Source: Candidatus Endolissoclinum faulkneri L2
GTDB taxonomy: Bacteria > Pseudomonadota > Alphaproteobacteria > Thalassobaculales > Thalassobaculaceae
Direction of reading: 5' to 3'
Length of the DNA stretch: 64,000 nt
Assembly: GCF_000319385.1 (NCBI RefSeq)
Contig: NC_019566.1
Span: 883,266 to 947,265, forward strand
A model generated the notes under the pieces. The model was not told the origin of the DNA, did no database searches, and saw only the letters and a list, made by a program, of their open reading frames with translations. Every line of letters starts with the position of its first letter. Position 1 is the first letter of the stretch. Shown here piece by piece: positions 53,859 through 63,938 of this stretch. Both the position numbers and the translations under genes were made by a program.

Positions 53859-54773
53859 ATGCCTATCAAAATTCCACGCAACCTCCCCGCTAGAACTCAG
53901 CTAGAAGCAGAAGGAGTTATATTGATTGACGAATCTCTTGCTGTTCGTCAAGGTACGCGGCCAATTAAAATTGGGTTGTTAAATCTAATGCCAAATAAAA
54001 TTCGCACAGAGACTCAGTTTGCTCGTCTTCTAGGAGCAACACCACTTCAAGTTAATCTTATTTTAGTAAAAATCACGAAACACATCTCACGTAATACTTC
54101 AAACAATCACATCATATCGTTTTATCAAAACTGGGAAGATATCCGAAATCAGCGATTCGATGGATTTATTATTACAGGAGCGCCTATAGAAAAGCTAAAG
54201 TATGAGGAAGTTACTTACTGGGAAGAAATGCGTCATATCTTTGACTGGACTCAAACTAATGTGCATGAATGCCTTAACATATGTTGGGGAGCGCAAGCAG
54301 CTGTTTACCATTTTTATGGCATGCAGAAATACGATTTACCGAAAAAAGCTTTTGGCGTATTCCCTCATTACGCAGTAGACCAAACCTCCCCGTACTTGCT
54401 TGGTTTTTCCGATAATTTTTTTGTTCCAACATCCCGCTGGACCGAAGTTCGAGCCGATGACATCCCAGTCGATAGCGGAATAAAAATTTTAGTGGTATCG
54501 AAAGATACTGGCCTATGCCTACTAGATGACCAGCAACATAGATCACTGCACATGTTTAATCATATTGAATATGACTTGTCTTCATTAAGTGAAGAGTATT
54601 TTCGCGATTTGAAGCGAGGCGAATCTACAGAAATGCCATACAATTATTTTCCGAATAATGACGCATCATTAGTCCCAGAAAATCTATGGCATAATGAAGC
54701 TAAATTGCTGTTTTACAATTGGCTCAATAACATTTATCAAACCACACCATTTAACCTTAGAGAAGGTGAGTAA
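53859..54773 (+). CDS. metA: homoserine O-acyltransferase (MetA family)
   Basis: It acylates homoserine (acetyl- or succinyl-CoA donor) as the first committed step of methionine synthesis. The 304-aa protein has the nucleophilic Cys in NICWGAQAAVYHFYG, the FGVFPH segment, SRWTEVR, the catalytic His in HMFNHIEYD and the C-terminal NWLNNIYQTTPF. MetA proteins with this NHIEYD pattern belong to the group in which many are acetyltransferases, so the acyl donor is uncertain. A weak AAGGAT-like site precedes it. It stands alone, downstream of the hairpin cluster. Confidence 0.93.
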   Translation: MPIKIPRNLPARTQLEAEGVILIDESLAVRQGTRPIKIGLLNLMPNKIRTETQFARLLGATPLQVNLILVKITKHISRNTSNNHIISFYQNWEDIRNQRFDGFIITGAPIEKLKYEEVTYWEEMRHIFDWTQTNVHECLNICWGAQAAVYHFYGMQKYDLPKKAFGVFPHYAVDQTSPYLLGFSDNFFVPTSRWTEVRADDIPVDSGIKILVVSKDTGLCLLDDQQHRSLHMFNHIEYDLSSLSEEYFRDLKRGESTEMPYNYFPNNDASLVPENLWHNEAKLLFYNWLNNIYQTTPFNLREGE

Positions 54774-55942
54774 TATAATTTAATCGTATCGCAATTATCT
54801 TAAAAAAATGTAAAAAACTTTTCTATAGAAGAATGATGGAATATTCGTATGATTATTCCAAAACAAGCTGTAATCACTAGAGTTAAATGCTTTCCTTAGC
54901 GTTTTTTACAGTATTGTATTTTAAAAAAAACTTTTTTAACAATTAAAGTTAAAGAATTTAGCTGACCTATTAGTCTCAAAAAAATAGCTGCTTTATTATA
55001 GTTAAGCTACTACTAAGATTACGGAATGACTGTGACTCTATATCTAAATAATTAAGTAATATTGTATCGAATTACTTGTTTCTTCTTGCTGAAGAGAAGA
55101 AACAAGTAAAAATTATAGCAGTAATTATGTAAAAGAGAAATTGCTGCGGTTGAAAAGTAAAGTAAAGTAAGATGGCTTAAACACTGTTTGAAATCTCCCT
55201 AAAAAATGCTAAATTTAACTAACCTTACATCTTATAATAGCTACAAAATTATGCTAATAATAATTCATAATTTTGCTTTCTTTAATCAGCCGAAGTTAAT
55301 TCTATTACAAATTAATTAGATTGATTATAGAATAAACTTATACAAATAAGTAAAGCGATGAGCATTTATCAATTAAGTGATATTTAACTTTAGCAATACT
55401 TCGCAATCACATAATAAGCATTATTTACCACTTATACCATATCAGTTAATCTAGCAATGTGCACCAATACAACTGGCTATTATATGATTAAAGAAAAACC
55501 CTAAAGTAGATTAGGCAAAGATATACTTACTAGCATAGGCTAATTAGTAAAATAATTATGTTATTCCTTATTCATTGAGTAATTTTAAATTAGATAATAA
55601 ATAATCCAGCATAACATGATGTAATTTTGTAAAAAGCGATTGCGCAAAATACAGCCTAGATGATCACGATAAATATAAATACTTACCTAAAAGTTTTTCA
55701 CAATAAAAGCTAATTGTTAGTATTAAATATATAATAACCTTTTATTAAGGCTTTTAATGTAAAAAATTATAAAAGGAAGTTAAGAAAAAATTAACCTGCT
55801 AAATGCATTTACATATATGGTTTAATTGTTTCTATAGAAACAAACTGTAACGAAAAAATATCCAGTTATTTGTCAAAAAAATTGTATATTTGATAGATAT
55901 ACAAAAAAAATAATTGAATAAAGGTATAAGGATAGTTTAACC
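54774..55942. other. 1.2 kb AT-rich spacer
   Basis: Holds a 15-bp hairpin at 55072-55109. No gene recognisable. Confidence 0.5.
55072..55109. repeat. inverted repeat, 15-bp arms, 8-base loop
   Basis: TTACTTGTTTCTTCT, loop TGCTGAAG, then the complement. 300 bases after metA; the sequence after it is not T-rich, so it is unlikely to be a standard terminator. Confidence 0.6.
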
Positions 55943-56947
55943 ATGAATCTGGAATGTATTGTTGTCGAAGCTGATACTGCTGCATTAGCAACACTACAAA
56001 TCGATCGTATAGATCGCTGGCTTACTATGGCTTGCAGACGAATGAAAAATTTACCTGAACCATTATCTCGCTCCCAGTTAAAGTCTTTGATTAAACAAGG
56101 TAAGGTAAGCGATGGAACAAAAATAATCAAAAGTCCATCGGTTCGAGTTAAATCAGGTGCACGATATAGGATTTTTTTTAAACCTTTAGTGACAACCGCT
56201 CATCCCAAAGCTCAAAACATACCCTTGAACATCTTATTTGAAGATTCGGAGCTAATTATTATAGATAAACCTGCTGGGATGCCCATGCATCCAGCTCCTG
56301 GGGCACTAGATAAAACTCTAGTAAACTCTTTATTGTATCATTACGGAGAGAATTTATCAAGTATTAATGGAGTACAGCGTCCAGGCATTGTACATCGAAT
56401 AGACAAAGGCACATCTGGTCTAGTAGTAATAGCCAAAACAAATAGGGCACATGCTGCTTTGGCTACCTGCTTCGCTGCTCACGACATAAATCGAGCATAT
56501 CAAGCTATCTGTTTTGGGCATCCTATCCCGCTAAATGGAAATATTAACTTACCCATAGGGCGCCATCCTAAGAATCGCAAGCGAATGGCTGTAGTTGATC
56601 AATACAGTGGACGTCATGCTATAACTTATTATGAATCGTTAAAACGAATGAACGGGGCTAGTTTACTAGAATGCCAACTAAAGACAGGAAGAACTCACCA
56701 GATCAGAGTTCATTTAAGCCATATAGGACATCCACTAATCGGTGATCCACTTTATTGTCTATATCATAAAAAAAAAATATTAGCTAGAGAATCTAGCGCA
56801 GGCAACGCAGCTCGTCATTTTTCACGTCAAGCCCTGCATGCAACCGTACTAGGGTTTAATCATCCAGCAAATGGCAAGTCATTGACTTTTACAAGCCAAC
56901 TTCCAGAAGACTTAATGACGCTTCTGCATGCATTGGAAACAACTTAA
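55943..56947 (+). CDS. rluD: 23S rRNA pseudouridine synthase, RluD/RluC type
   Basis: Converts specific uridines of 23S rRNA to pseudouridine. The 334-aa protein starts with an S4 RNA-binding region (PLSRSQLKSLIKQGKV near residue 40) and then the RluA catalytic domain: LIIIDKPAGMPMHPAPG, the active-site Asp in HRIDKGTSGLVVIAKT near residue 150, and TGRTHQIRVHLSHIGHPLIGDPLY. The usual DKDTSG reads DKGTSG, also seen in relatives. AAGGAT is 10 bases before the ATG. It precedes rpoH on the same strand by about 130 bases, as in many alphaproteobacteria. Confidence 0.93.
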   Translation: MNLECIVVEADTAALATLQIDRIDRWLTMACRRMKNLPEPLSRSQLKSLIKQGKVSDGTKIIKSPSVRVKSGARYRIFFKPLVTTAHPKAQNIPLNILFEDSELIIIDKPAGMPMHPAPGALDKTLVNSLLYHYGENLSSINGVQRPGIVHRIDKGTSGLVVIAKTNRAHAALATCFAAHDINRAYQAICFGHPIPLNGNINLPIGRHPKNRKRMAVVDQYSGRHAITYYESLKRMNGASLLECQLKTGRTHQIRVHLSHIGHPLIGDPLYCLYHKKKILARESSAGNAARHFSRQALHATVLGFNHPANGKSLTFTSQLPEDLMTLLHALETT

Positions 56948-57076
56948 TTATGCATTCAAATTCTCATTTAATACGCTAAAATATAAGCCTATACTATATG
57001 ATATACTGAAATGATACTTTTATGTATATGCTTTTAAGATCCGAGCTGTGCAAGGTTGCAATTGGAAGGGAATCGC

Positions 57077-57964
57077 ATGATATCAAATGGCAACGCACTA
57101 CCTACAATTAGTACAGAAGGTAATCTATCACGATACCTACAAGAGATACGTAATTTCCCAATGCTGGAGCCTGAGGAAGAGTACATTTTAGCTAAAAACT
57201 GGAGAGAGCAAGGAGATACAGATTCAGCTCACAAGCTAGTAACTAGTCACCTTCGTCTTGTTGCCAAAATCGCGATGGGTTACCGTGGCTACGGACTGCC
57301 CGTTGCTGAATTGATTTCAGAAGGTAATGTTGGCATGATGCAAGCGGTAAAACGTTTTGATCCAGAGCGTGGATTCCGTTTAGCTACTTATGCAATGTGG
57401 TGGATCAGAGCATCTATTCAGGAATACATTCTTCATTCTTGGTCGCTTGTTAAAATGGGCACCACAGCAGCTCAAAAAAAGCTTTTCTTCAACTTGCGCA
57501 AGCTTAAAGGGCAAATGCAAGCTATTGAAGACCGTGACCTTCCGCCAGAAAAGGTTATAGCAATAGCCAAGCGTCTCGATGTTACAGAAGCAGATGTAGT
57601 ATCTATGAATCGTCGCCTAACGAGTCCAGATCATTCATTAAATGCTCCACTAAGAATTGATGGAGAAGGCGAATGGTTAGAATGGCTTGTTGATGACGAG
57701 CAGATCAGCCAGGAAACTCGCTTAGCTGAGGACGAAGATCTTCATAAACGCCTATTGCTCCTCAACAAAGCAATGGATAGTTTAAAAGATCGCGAGCGCC
57801 ATATATTGACAGAACGTCGTCTAAGAGACAATCCTACTACACTAGAGGATCTAAGTCAAGAATACGGGATTAGCCGCGAGCGAGTACGTCAAATAGAAGT
57901 AAGAGCCTTTGAAAAATTACAAAAACTGATTAGGAACGCAGCAATGGATCAGAACATTCCCTAA
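57077..57964 (+). CDS. rpoH: heat-shock sigma factor sigma-32
   Basis: A sigma-70-family factor directing the heat-shock response. Regions are all present: region 2 with LVTSHLRLVAKIAMGYRGYGLPVAELISEGNVG, the RNA polymerase-binding FRLATYAMWWIRASIQEYIL, the RpoH-specific TAAQKKLFFNLRKLK box, and region 4 with TLEDLSQEYGISRERVRQIEVRAF. I start at the ATG at 57077 (295 aa), which has GGAAGGG at 6-base spacing. A TTG at 57056 would add seven residues. Follows rluD. Keeping a heat-shock sigma factor in a reduced genome is expected for chaperone control. Confidence 0.96.
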   Translation: MISNGNALPTISTEGNLSRYLQEIRNFPMLEPEEEYILAKNWREQGDTDSAHKLVTSHLRLVAKIAMGYRGYGLPVAELISEGNVGMMQAVKRFDPERGFRLATYAMWWIRASIQEYILHSWSLVKMGTTAAQKKLFFNLRKLKGQMQAIEDRDLPPEKVIAIAKRLDVTEADVVSMNRRLTSPDHSLNAPLRIDGEGEWLEWLVDDEQISQETRLAEDEDLHKRLLLLNKAMDSLKDRERHILTERRLRDNPTTLEDLSQEYGISRERVRQIEVRAFEKLQKLIRNAAMDQNIP

Positions 57965-59004
57965 GGTGGTTTGCCTAAGACAACATAATGCAGTGTCAAC
58001 ATTCCATGTATTTAAGCGAGAGAAAAATTATTTTCTATTATTTATACAGTTTGCTTGTGCAAATATTGCAAACGGCCATAGGATTTTCCCTTAAAGAGAT
58101 AGCTGGTTTATAACTTTATAATACAAAAAAAATCAGCAACACCATTTTAAGAAGTCAAAAATCCTTGGTAGGTAATAAGCGTAAAAATGAACATTCCTAA
58201 TATAAATATCTCTTAGTAGGATGAACGTATTGACTCTTTGAATAGGATTTATTTTCCAGATAAAAACTCGTTATAGATAACGTCCGATAAAAACTTTTAG
58301 TGAGAGAATGGATTTTCTTACTACAAATATTTCTTATAACATAAAATTAACTATACACAATTTTATACATTATTCTAATTTGTTATTGTATTCGTTCCAC
58401 GGAAAAAACATTAAAAATATAAAAAATTCTGTGGTAAATAAAACAAAAGACACGCAGTCGAATAAAATTATTGTGTAATAATAACAGTATATGCTCATTT
58501 CACATAGATAAGATAAAAAATAAACTCACATTTGTAAGAGAGCAAATCAACTTATAGGTTGCTAAATCCTTTATTAGATGGCAATAAGTTTAATCATCTC
58601 ATTTTATCGCTATAGAATAAGATATTTCCTTATTATATAGCGATAATGTTAGCTAAATTTAAAATTTAGACTAGTCTTATACCTTTTTATATTAAATTGT
58701 ACCCAAAAATTATTTTTTTTCAAAATTACTTAAAAATTAATTTATTAAATAAATCTTTACAAGATAGATTGAGTAAAATTTTATAATTTTAGAGCATAAT
58801 TAACTTAGTAAGTAAATTAAAGAGACAATACTATTATTTAATCTTAACGTAAGCTTAAATGATAGTGGAATTAGGTCCTTTTCTTGTTTATGATTGCAAA
58901 GTGCATATTATCGATAAACACTATGAATAGATGTTTCTCTCGATTACATCATAAAAGTTACCATTTTCCTCAAAACCAATTATACAATAACGGTAGTAGT
59001 AAAT
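57965..59004. other. 1 kb AT-rich spacer
   Basis: Contains a 17-bp near-perfect hairpin at 58605-58645. I looked for a TPP riboswitch before thiM and did not see its conserved bases. No gene found. Confidence 0.5.
58605..58645. repeat. inverted repeat, 17-bp arms with one mismatch
   Basis: TATCGCTATAGAATAAG, a short loop, then a complement with one mismatch. 360 bases before thiM. Confidence 0.55.
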
Positions 59005-59790
59005 ATGATGGCATCATATATTGAATTTCTTCGAAATAGGGCACCATTGGTGCAAAATATTACTAATTTTGTTGCTATGAATATGGTGGCCAATGCTCAA
59101 ATCGCGGTTGGCGCTTCGCCAGCTATGGTGCATGCTCTGGAAGAAGCAGCTGAGTTTACAAAAATTGCTGATGCATTGACAATAAATATTGGTACCGTTG
59201 ATGCTTATTGGGAAAATTCGATGATTGCTGCTGCATCAATGGCTTCAACAATAAATAAACCTTGGGTACTAGATCCACTAGCCTTGGGTGCAACTAAATT
59301 TCGCCATCGATTAGCATCTCGTTTACTTGCAATTAAACCGACAGTATTGCGCGGTAACGCTTCGGAAATCATAGCACTAAATGGTATTTGGAAGCCACGC
59401 GGTAAGGGGGTGGATTCTAGCGATACCGTGGCAGACGCTGAAAATGCTGCTAGAAACTTAGCAAGATTTATTTCTGGAATAGTTGCAATTAGTGGAGAAG
59501 TTGATTTTGTAACCAACGGTGAGCGTTCAGTGCGAGTCTTTGGCGGTAGCCAGATTATGAGTAAGGTAACTGCAATAGGATGCGCGCTAACTGGCGTAAT
59601 TGGCGCATTTCTAGTTGAACAAGAACCGTTTGGAGCTACAATTGCGGCTCACGCTTCCTTTAGCTACGCTGGTAATATTGCTGCTCAAAATTCACTCGGA
59701 CCCGGTACTTTCAATTCCGCGATGATTGATGCTTTATACGCAATAAAATCATTTGAGATTGACGATGAAGTCAAAATTGAAGATGTTTGA
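59005..59790 (+). CDS. thiM: hydroxyethylthiazole kinase
   Basis: Phosphorylates the thiazole moiety for thiamine salvage. The 261-aa ThiM is complete: PLVQNITNFVAMNMVANAQIAVGASPAM near residue 14, LTINIGT, WVLDPLALGAT, RGNASEI and the catalytic Cys in AIGCALTGVIGAF near 193. The partner ThiE is not in the window, and no other thiamine gene is close. Two ATGs start the frame (59005, 59008); neither has a Shine-Dalgarno. No TPP riboswitch is visible, so regulation is unclear. Confidence 0.93.
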   Translation: MMASYIEFLRNRAPLVQNITNFVAMNMVANAQIAVGASPAMVHALEEAAEFTKIADALTINIGTVDAYWENSMIAAASMASTINKPWVLDPLALGATKFRHRLASRLLAIKPTVLRGNASEIIALNGIWKPRGKGVDSSDTVADAENAARNLARFISGIVAISGEVDFVTNGERSVRVFGGSQIMSKVTAIGCALTGVIGAFLVEQEPFGATIAAHASFSYAGNIAAQNSLGPGTFNSAMIDALYAIKSFEIDDEVKIEDV

Positions 59791-60072
59791 ATGTCAAACA
59801 GTTAATTTAATTCTATTCTATACTTTTATAAAAGTAACATTATGCTGCAGAGCTCAAGTACGAACTTAAGATCAAATAAAGAAACATTTATTTCTACAGC
59901 GTAATTTTAATAACCACAAAGGTAAATCAAAAATAAATGACTCTTGCAGTGCAAAATAGCATGTATCGTATCAAGATGCTTTTTGTAAAGCTAAGTAAAA
60001 TTAAAATCAGCTAGTACATTTTATACATAAAAATGTATAACAAAATTGTTACGTTTGCTGTTAATTCAAGCT

Positions 60073-60120
60073 GTATTATACAATATATAGAATAAATTTA
60101 TTCTATATATTGTATAATAC
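60073..60120. repeat. 48-base perfect palindrome without a loop
   Basis: GTATTATACAATATATAGAA opens the left half and is exactly complementary to the right half, centred at AAATTT (about 60096). Unrelated in sequence to the other inverted repeats. Confidence 0.85.
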
Positions 60121-61119
60121 GTAATATAAAATTCTTATTAAGAATAAGTGCTAAAAGAGTAATATTTATTACTCAAATAGATAAAATTTTTATGTAAATT
60201 TACTTTTAGAAGGTATACATTAAAATTTAAATTAAAGAAATTTTCTTTAATATTTAATGACCTATCAAAATGTTTTTTTTTAATTTCTATCTTAAGAATT
60301 TTCTTTTTAAAATTATATTTTAGTAATGTATTAATTTAATGTGGAAATAGTAAATTTTTTGTGCTTATTATCATGCTAATTTAAGCTATTATACTTAATA
60401 ATTAGATTTATTTTCTGCAGTAACAGAAATAATTTGTAGATGAAAAAGGATTATGATTTTTGTTATCAATTGTCAGCAAATTAGTATATGACTTCATTAA
60501 GAACCATCTGAATCAATTGCTAAAGTTGTTTTAAACTAAAAAATTAGCTAAATAAAATAAAGCTAATCTAATAGCAAAATTCATACAAAAGTTTTTTTTG
60601 CTATAATTAGGTAAGGTAATTTGTTAAATCTTATTATACATATAACAACCGAGCGCTTTATTAGCTGGTAGCAGTATTAAATCAAAAATTTTAATTTTTA
60701 AAATAATTCAACATAAAAAGCTTTACTTTTGTAAAAGTAACAAAAGGTAAGTTTAATTATGGCAAGAAATTAATTATCAACCTTGGACAGAAAAATTATC
60801 TATAAAAAGTGTAATTTATAAATTGTACTATTTCACAATCAATAATACAAATTAATTAATTCCATAAAATTTAAACCGAAACAAAAGTTATATATTTACA
60901 ATTAAAGAAAGTAAACCATACGTATTAGTACACTTAAAAAGTGAAAATAAATTAATACTTCCGTTCTTTCCTCCTAATGTTAAAACAATACAATATTTAA
61001 ATTCTTTATTACAGGTTTATATTATTATGGATCCCATTCTATACAAATAATCATTTCATTATCCATATCAGCAAACAACAAATTCTTCTTACTAAGACAG
61101 TCAGAAAAAATAAAGCCAA

Positions 61120-61160
61120 ATAAGAAGCCCCGTTAATCAAAATTTACCGGGGCTTCTTAT
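61120..61160 (-). terminator. strong intrinsic terminator of cspA
   Basis: On the minus strand ATAAGAAGCCCCG and CGGGGCTTCTTAT form a 13-bp stem around a 15-base loop, followed by TTTGGCTTTATTTTTT. It is 28 bases beyond the cspA stop and is the clearest terminator in the window. Confidence 0.88.
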
Positions 61161-61187
61161 ATTTATCGCTAATTAAGCTTAAAAGGC

Positions 61188-61397
61188 TTAAGTAGCTGAC
61201 AAATTACCAGCAAAAACCTTATTTCGACGCGGGTCAGATTGTAACTCGTATGAGATCTTTTGGCCCTCATTCAGACTATGCATTCCGGACTGTTCAACAG
61301 CACTGATATGCACAAAAACGTCCGCACCGCCATCTTCCGGCTGAATGAATCCATAACCCTTGGTGGTGTTGAACCACTTCACCGTACCAGTGGCCAT
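61188..61397 (-). CDS. cspA: cold-shock domain protein (CspA family)
   Basis: A 69-aa single-domain nucleic-acid chaperone. MATGTVKWFNTTKGYGFIQPEDGG carries RNP1 (KGYGFI), and DVFVHI is RNP2. An AAGGAG lies 9 bases before the ATG at 61397, so that ATG is the start rather than the in-frame ATG at 61415, which would put the ribosome-binding site inside the gene. It lies 49 bases downstream of the DEAD-box helicase on the same strand and may share its transcript. Confidence 0.95.
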   Translation of the reverse strand: MATGTVKWFNTTKGYGFIQPEDGGADVFVHISAVEQSGMHSLNEGQKISYELQSDPRRNKVFAGNLSAT

Positions 61398-61446
61398 AAC
61401 TGTAGCTCCTTTCATATTAACGTTGATTGGTATTCAGTCCGCCAGC

Positions 61447-62928
61447 TCAGGTTCCGGAGAATGGAATTCCTGTCCTTTGCCGCTGCGGTGGTTTGCGACC
61501 AGCAAATCGAACAATCCCAGAATTAATCTCCTTCTTGCTCAAGGATTGCTTTATCTGGGAATTTTTGTCATTTAGCTTCTTCTGGCGCTTACCTTTTTTG
61601 AGGGCATATTTCGATCGATTAACGCCCTTATTTGTAGGCTGTTTCTGATAACTTTCATCAAAAATTTGTTGTTTCAGATAATTCTTATCATGGACTCGTC
61701 GTAAATTACTAATACAGCGGTGACGATCGTACTTTACTTCTTTTTCAGCAGATCTAGTAAAACGCGATCTTCGCGTGCAAAAATCAACAGTTTTGTCAGC
61801 AACAAGAGATCGACCAATAAGGCGCTCTATAGCAGTAAGCAATTCCATTTCTCCATCATCTACTAAAGATATAGCAACACCCTCCGCGCCAGCTCGACCT
61901 GTACGACCGATTCGATGAACATAACTTTCTGGGACAATAGGTAATTCATAGTTCACTACATGAGTCACACCAATGACATTAATACCACGAGCAACAACAT
62001 CCGTTGCAACTAATATTTTCGATTTACCTGTTTTAAAAGTATTCAGTACACACTCTCGCTGAGCATGGGTTTTGTTACCATGAATAGCTTCACTTGCAAA
62101 ACCAGCATTGCTCAAACATCGAGCGATATGATCAGCACCTCGCTTAGTTCGTGTAAAAACAATGGCACGTTTAACCGTAACATCTGATAATATCTTGATT
62201 AGCGCTTTACTTTTACTGGAGCGAGATACTTGCACAACACTCTCGCGGATTAGCTCAATTGGAATAGAAGCTGGCGCTACTGCTATCTCAGAGACATTGG
62301 TCAAAAAGTCCTTAGCCAAAGCACGAATCTGAGCAGACATAGTTGCAGCGAATAACAACGTCTGCCGTTTCTTCGGTGTCATTGCTAATATATTGCGTAC
62401 GGCTGGCATAAAACCCAAATCCAACATTTGGTCTGCCTCATCCAACACAACAACCTCAGTATTGCCAAGATCTATAGTACCTGACCTAATATGATCAAGC
62501 AATCGACCTGGCGTAGCTACCAAAAAATCAACCCCTGGGGCACATTTGCGAATTTGCACGCAAGACTTTGCACCACCAATAATAACAGTGGAGCGCAGAT
62601 GTAATTTTTTACCATAGATCAAAACAGCTTTATGGATCTGAGTTGCTAGTTCGCGAGTTGGAGAAAGTACTAATACTCTAGTGCATTTTGGTTTTGCTAT
62701 ACGACCAGCTTGATCCAGCTTACTGAGCAAGGGTAAAAGAAAAGCAGCAGTCTTGCCTGTGCCTGTCTGTGCAACAGCAACAACGTCGCGCCCCTCAAGA
62801 ATCAAGGGTATAGCTTTAACTTGTATAGGGGTTGGTGCGTCATATCCTTCGGACAAAACAGCCTGAATTACAGCCTTAGCCAAACCGAGAGCATTAAAGT
62901 TAGTCAAATGATATCTTTCACTCTTCAT
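61447..62928 (-). CDS. rhlE: DEAD-box RNA helicase, RhlE-like
   Basis: ATP-dependent RNA unwinding, likely in ribosome assembly or RNA decay at low temperature. The 493-aa protein has the Q motif (F..LGLA, PTPIQ near residue 37), motif I AQTGTGKTAAF, Ia PTRELA, Ib TPGRL, II DEAD near 168, III SAT, IV/V ARGINV and VI HRIGRTGRAG. The C-terminal ~110 residues are basic (K/R/Q-rich) and RNA-binding, as in RhlE. cspA follows by 49 bases. The ATG start follows GGCGGGATGA. The assignment to RhlE rather than CsdA or SrmB is by tail and context. Confidence 0.92.
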   Translation of the reverse strand: MKSERYHLTNFNALGLAKAVIQAVLSEGYDAPTPIQVKAIPLILEGRDVVAVAQTGTGKTAAFLLPLLSKLDQAGRIAKPKCTRVLVLSPTRELATQIHKAVLIYGKKLHLRSTVIIGGAKSCVQIRKCAPGVDFLVATPGRLLDHIRSGTIDLGNTEVVVLDEADQMLDLGFMPAVRNILAMTPKKRQTLLFAATMSAQIRALAKDFLTNVSEIAVAPASIPIELIRESVVQVSRSSKSKALIKILSDVTVKRAIVFTRTKRGADHIARCLSNAGFASEAIHGNKTHAQRECVLNTFKTGKSKILVATDVVARGINVIGVTHVVNYELPIVPESYVHRIGRTGRAGAEGVAISLVDDGEMELLTAIERLIGRSLVADKTVDFCTRRSRFTRSAEKEVKYDRHRCISNLRRVHDKNYLKQQIFDESYQKQPTNKGVNRSKYALKKGKRQKKLNDKNSQIKQSLSKKEINSGIVRFAGRKPPQRQRTGIPFSGT

Positions 62929-63938
62929 TCATCCCGCCACACCAGACGGTATCCAAACTTTCTAATCGAGACACGCCAAAAAATTTACCCAAATAAACGT
63001 ATCATTAACAGCAAAGGTTAAATAATACTTTGTAGATTATATTAGTAATATGTTGACCTCACTAAAGGTGACATTACTGAATCCCCGTCGCATCCTCCTT
63101 AGAATATAAATAACCCAGCTTTTTAGGGGAACATGGGCCTTGCAATCAGGATTGCAAGATAATTCGTAAATGTTGTTTTTTACTGTATAGCATTATATTC
63201 TTACCTAAGCAACTTTCTTAGTTAGCTTTATTCTAAAAAAAAATTAATATTTATTAGTATAATTAATATTAATTTTAGAAATCGCTATGTTTTTGCTATA
63301 ATTTTAAAAGTAGAAAACAAAAAATCGTAACTTAAAAAAACGTCAGAGTGTTTATATTAAAAATCATTGGACTGCTTATACTTAAACATTTTTTTAATAT
63401 CACTGTAAAATTACTAATTTATCTCATATTTGGCTTTAAAAAATAATCTATCATGCTATCTTAGTTGTTGTTGGATCATTAAAAGCATTCTAATAATCGC
63501 TTAACCTTTAAGGTTGATAGCTGTATTTTTTACAAATGATCGTTTTTAGAAAAAATCTGTTGCAAATACTAAAGTTTTAACTTCTAAAGTGACCAAAATC
63601 CAAGAATAAAAGGGTCGATTATCCTGCTAAAGTTCATAAAATAATACCATAAGCGAGTGATAGTTTAGCGCATTACTTAATAGCTAATCAAAGATTATTC
63701 GCAATTAGTATCGAATATAATTCAAATAATGAGAAGCATATTGAATTTTCTTATTAAAGAAAACATATTACTCGCTGTCTAACAACGAATCAATTAGATA
63801 TAATTAAAATACCTAATATAGAGCAATATTAATCATCTTAACATTTGAATGTTTTATACAATAAAAAAACCAATCTTCGCTTAAAAAAATGCGAGATAAT
63901 AAAAGTTTGTTTAAAAAAAAACATATTGTTTTTAGTTT
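62929..63938. other. 1 kb upstream of the helicase and a truncated gene
   Basis: Contains a GC-richer patch at about 63052-63160 that may be an RNA gene, given in a separate entry. The rest is AT-rich and empty. Confidence 0.5.
63052..63160. ncRNA. possible small RNA or structured element
   Basis: A GC-richer island in AT-rich DNA with three possible stems: TCAC/GTGA (63059-63071), TCCCC/GGGGA (63082 and 63126) and a perfect 9-bp hairpin CTTGCAATC/GATTGCAAG (63139-63158). No family signature is recognised. It could equally be a scrap of a degraded gene. The strand is not known. Confidence 0.25.

Larger units (their letters stand above)
59791..61187. other. 1.4 kb AT-rich spacer
   Basis: Contains the 48-base palindrome at 60073-60120 and ends in the cspA terminator. 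Nothing else can be recognised. Confidence 0.5.

Noticed and set aside
55072-55109. Terminator of metA
   Set aside because: It lies 300 bases past the stop and has no T-run on either useful side.
63053-63075. Resemblance to a phage T3 promoter core (CTCACTAAAGG)
   Set aside because: Only a partial match, no phage genes nearby; a chance likeness is the simplest reading.
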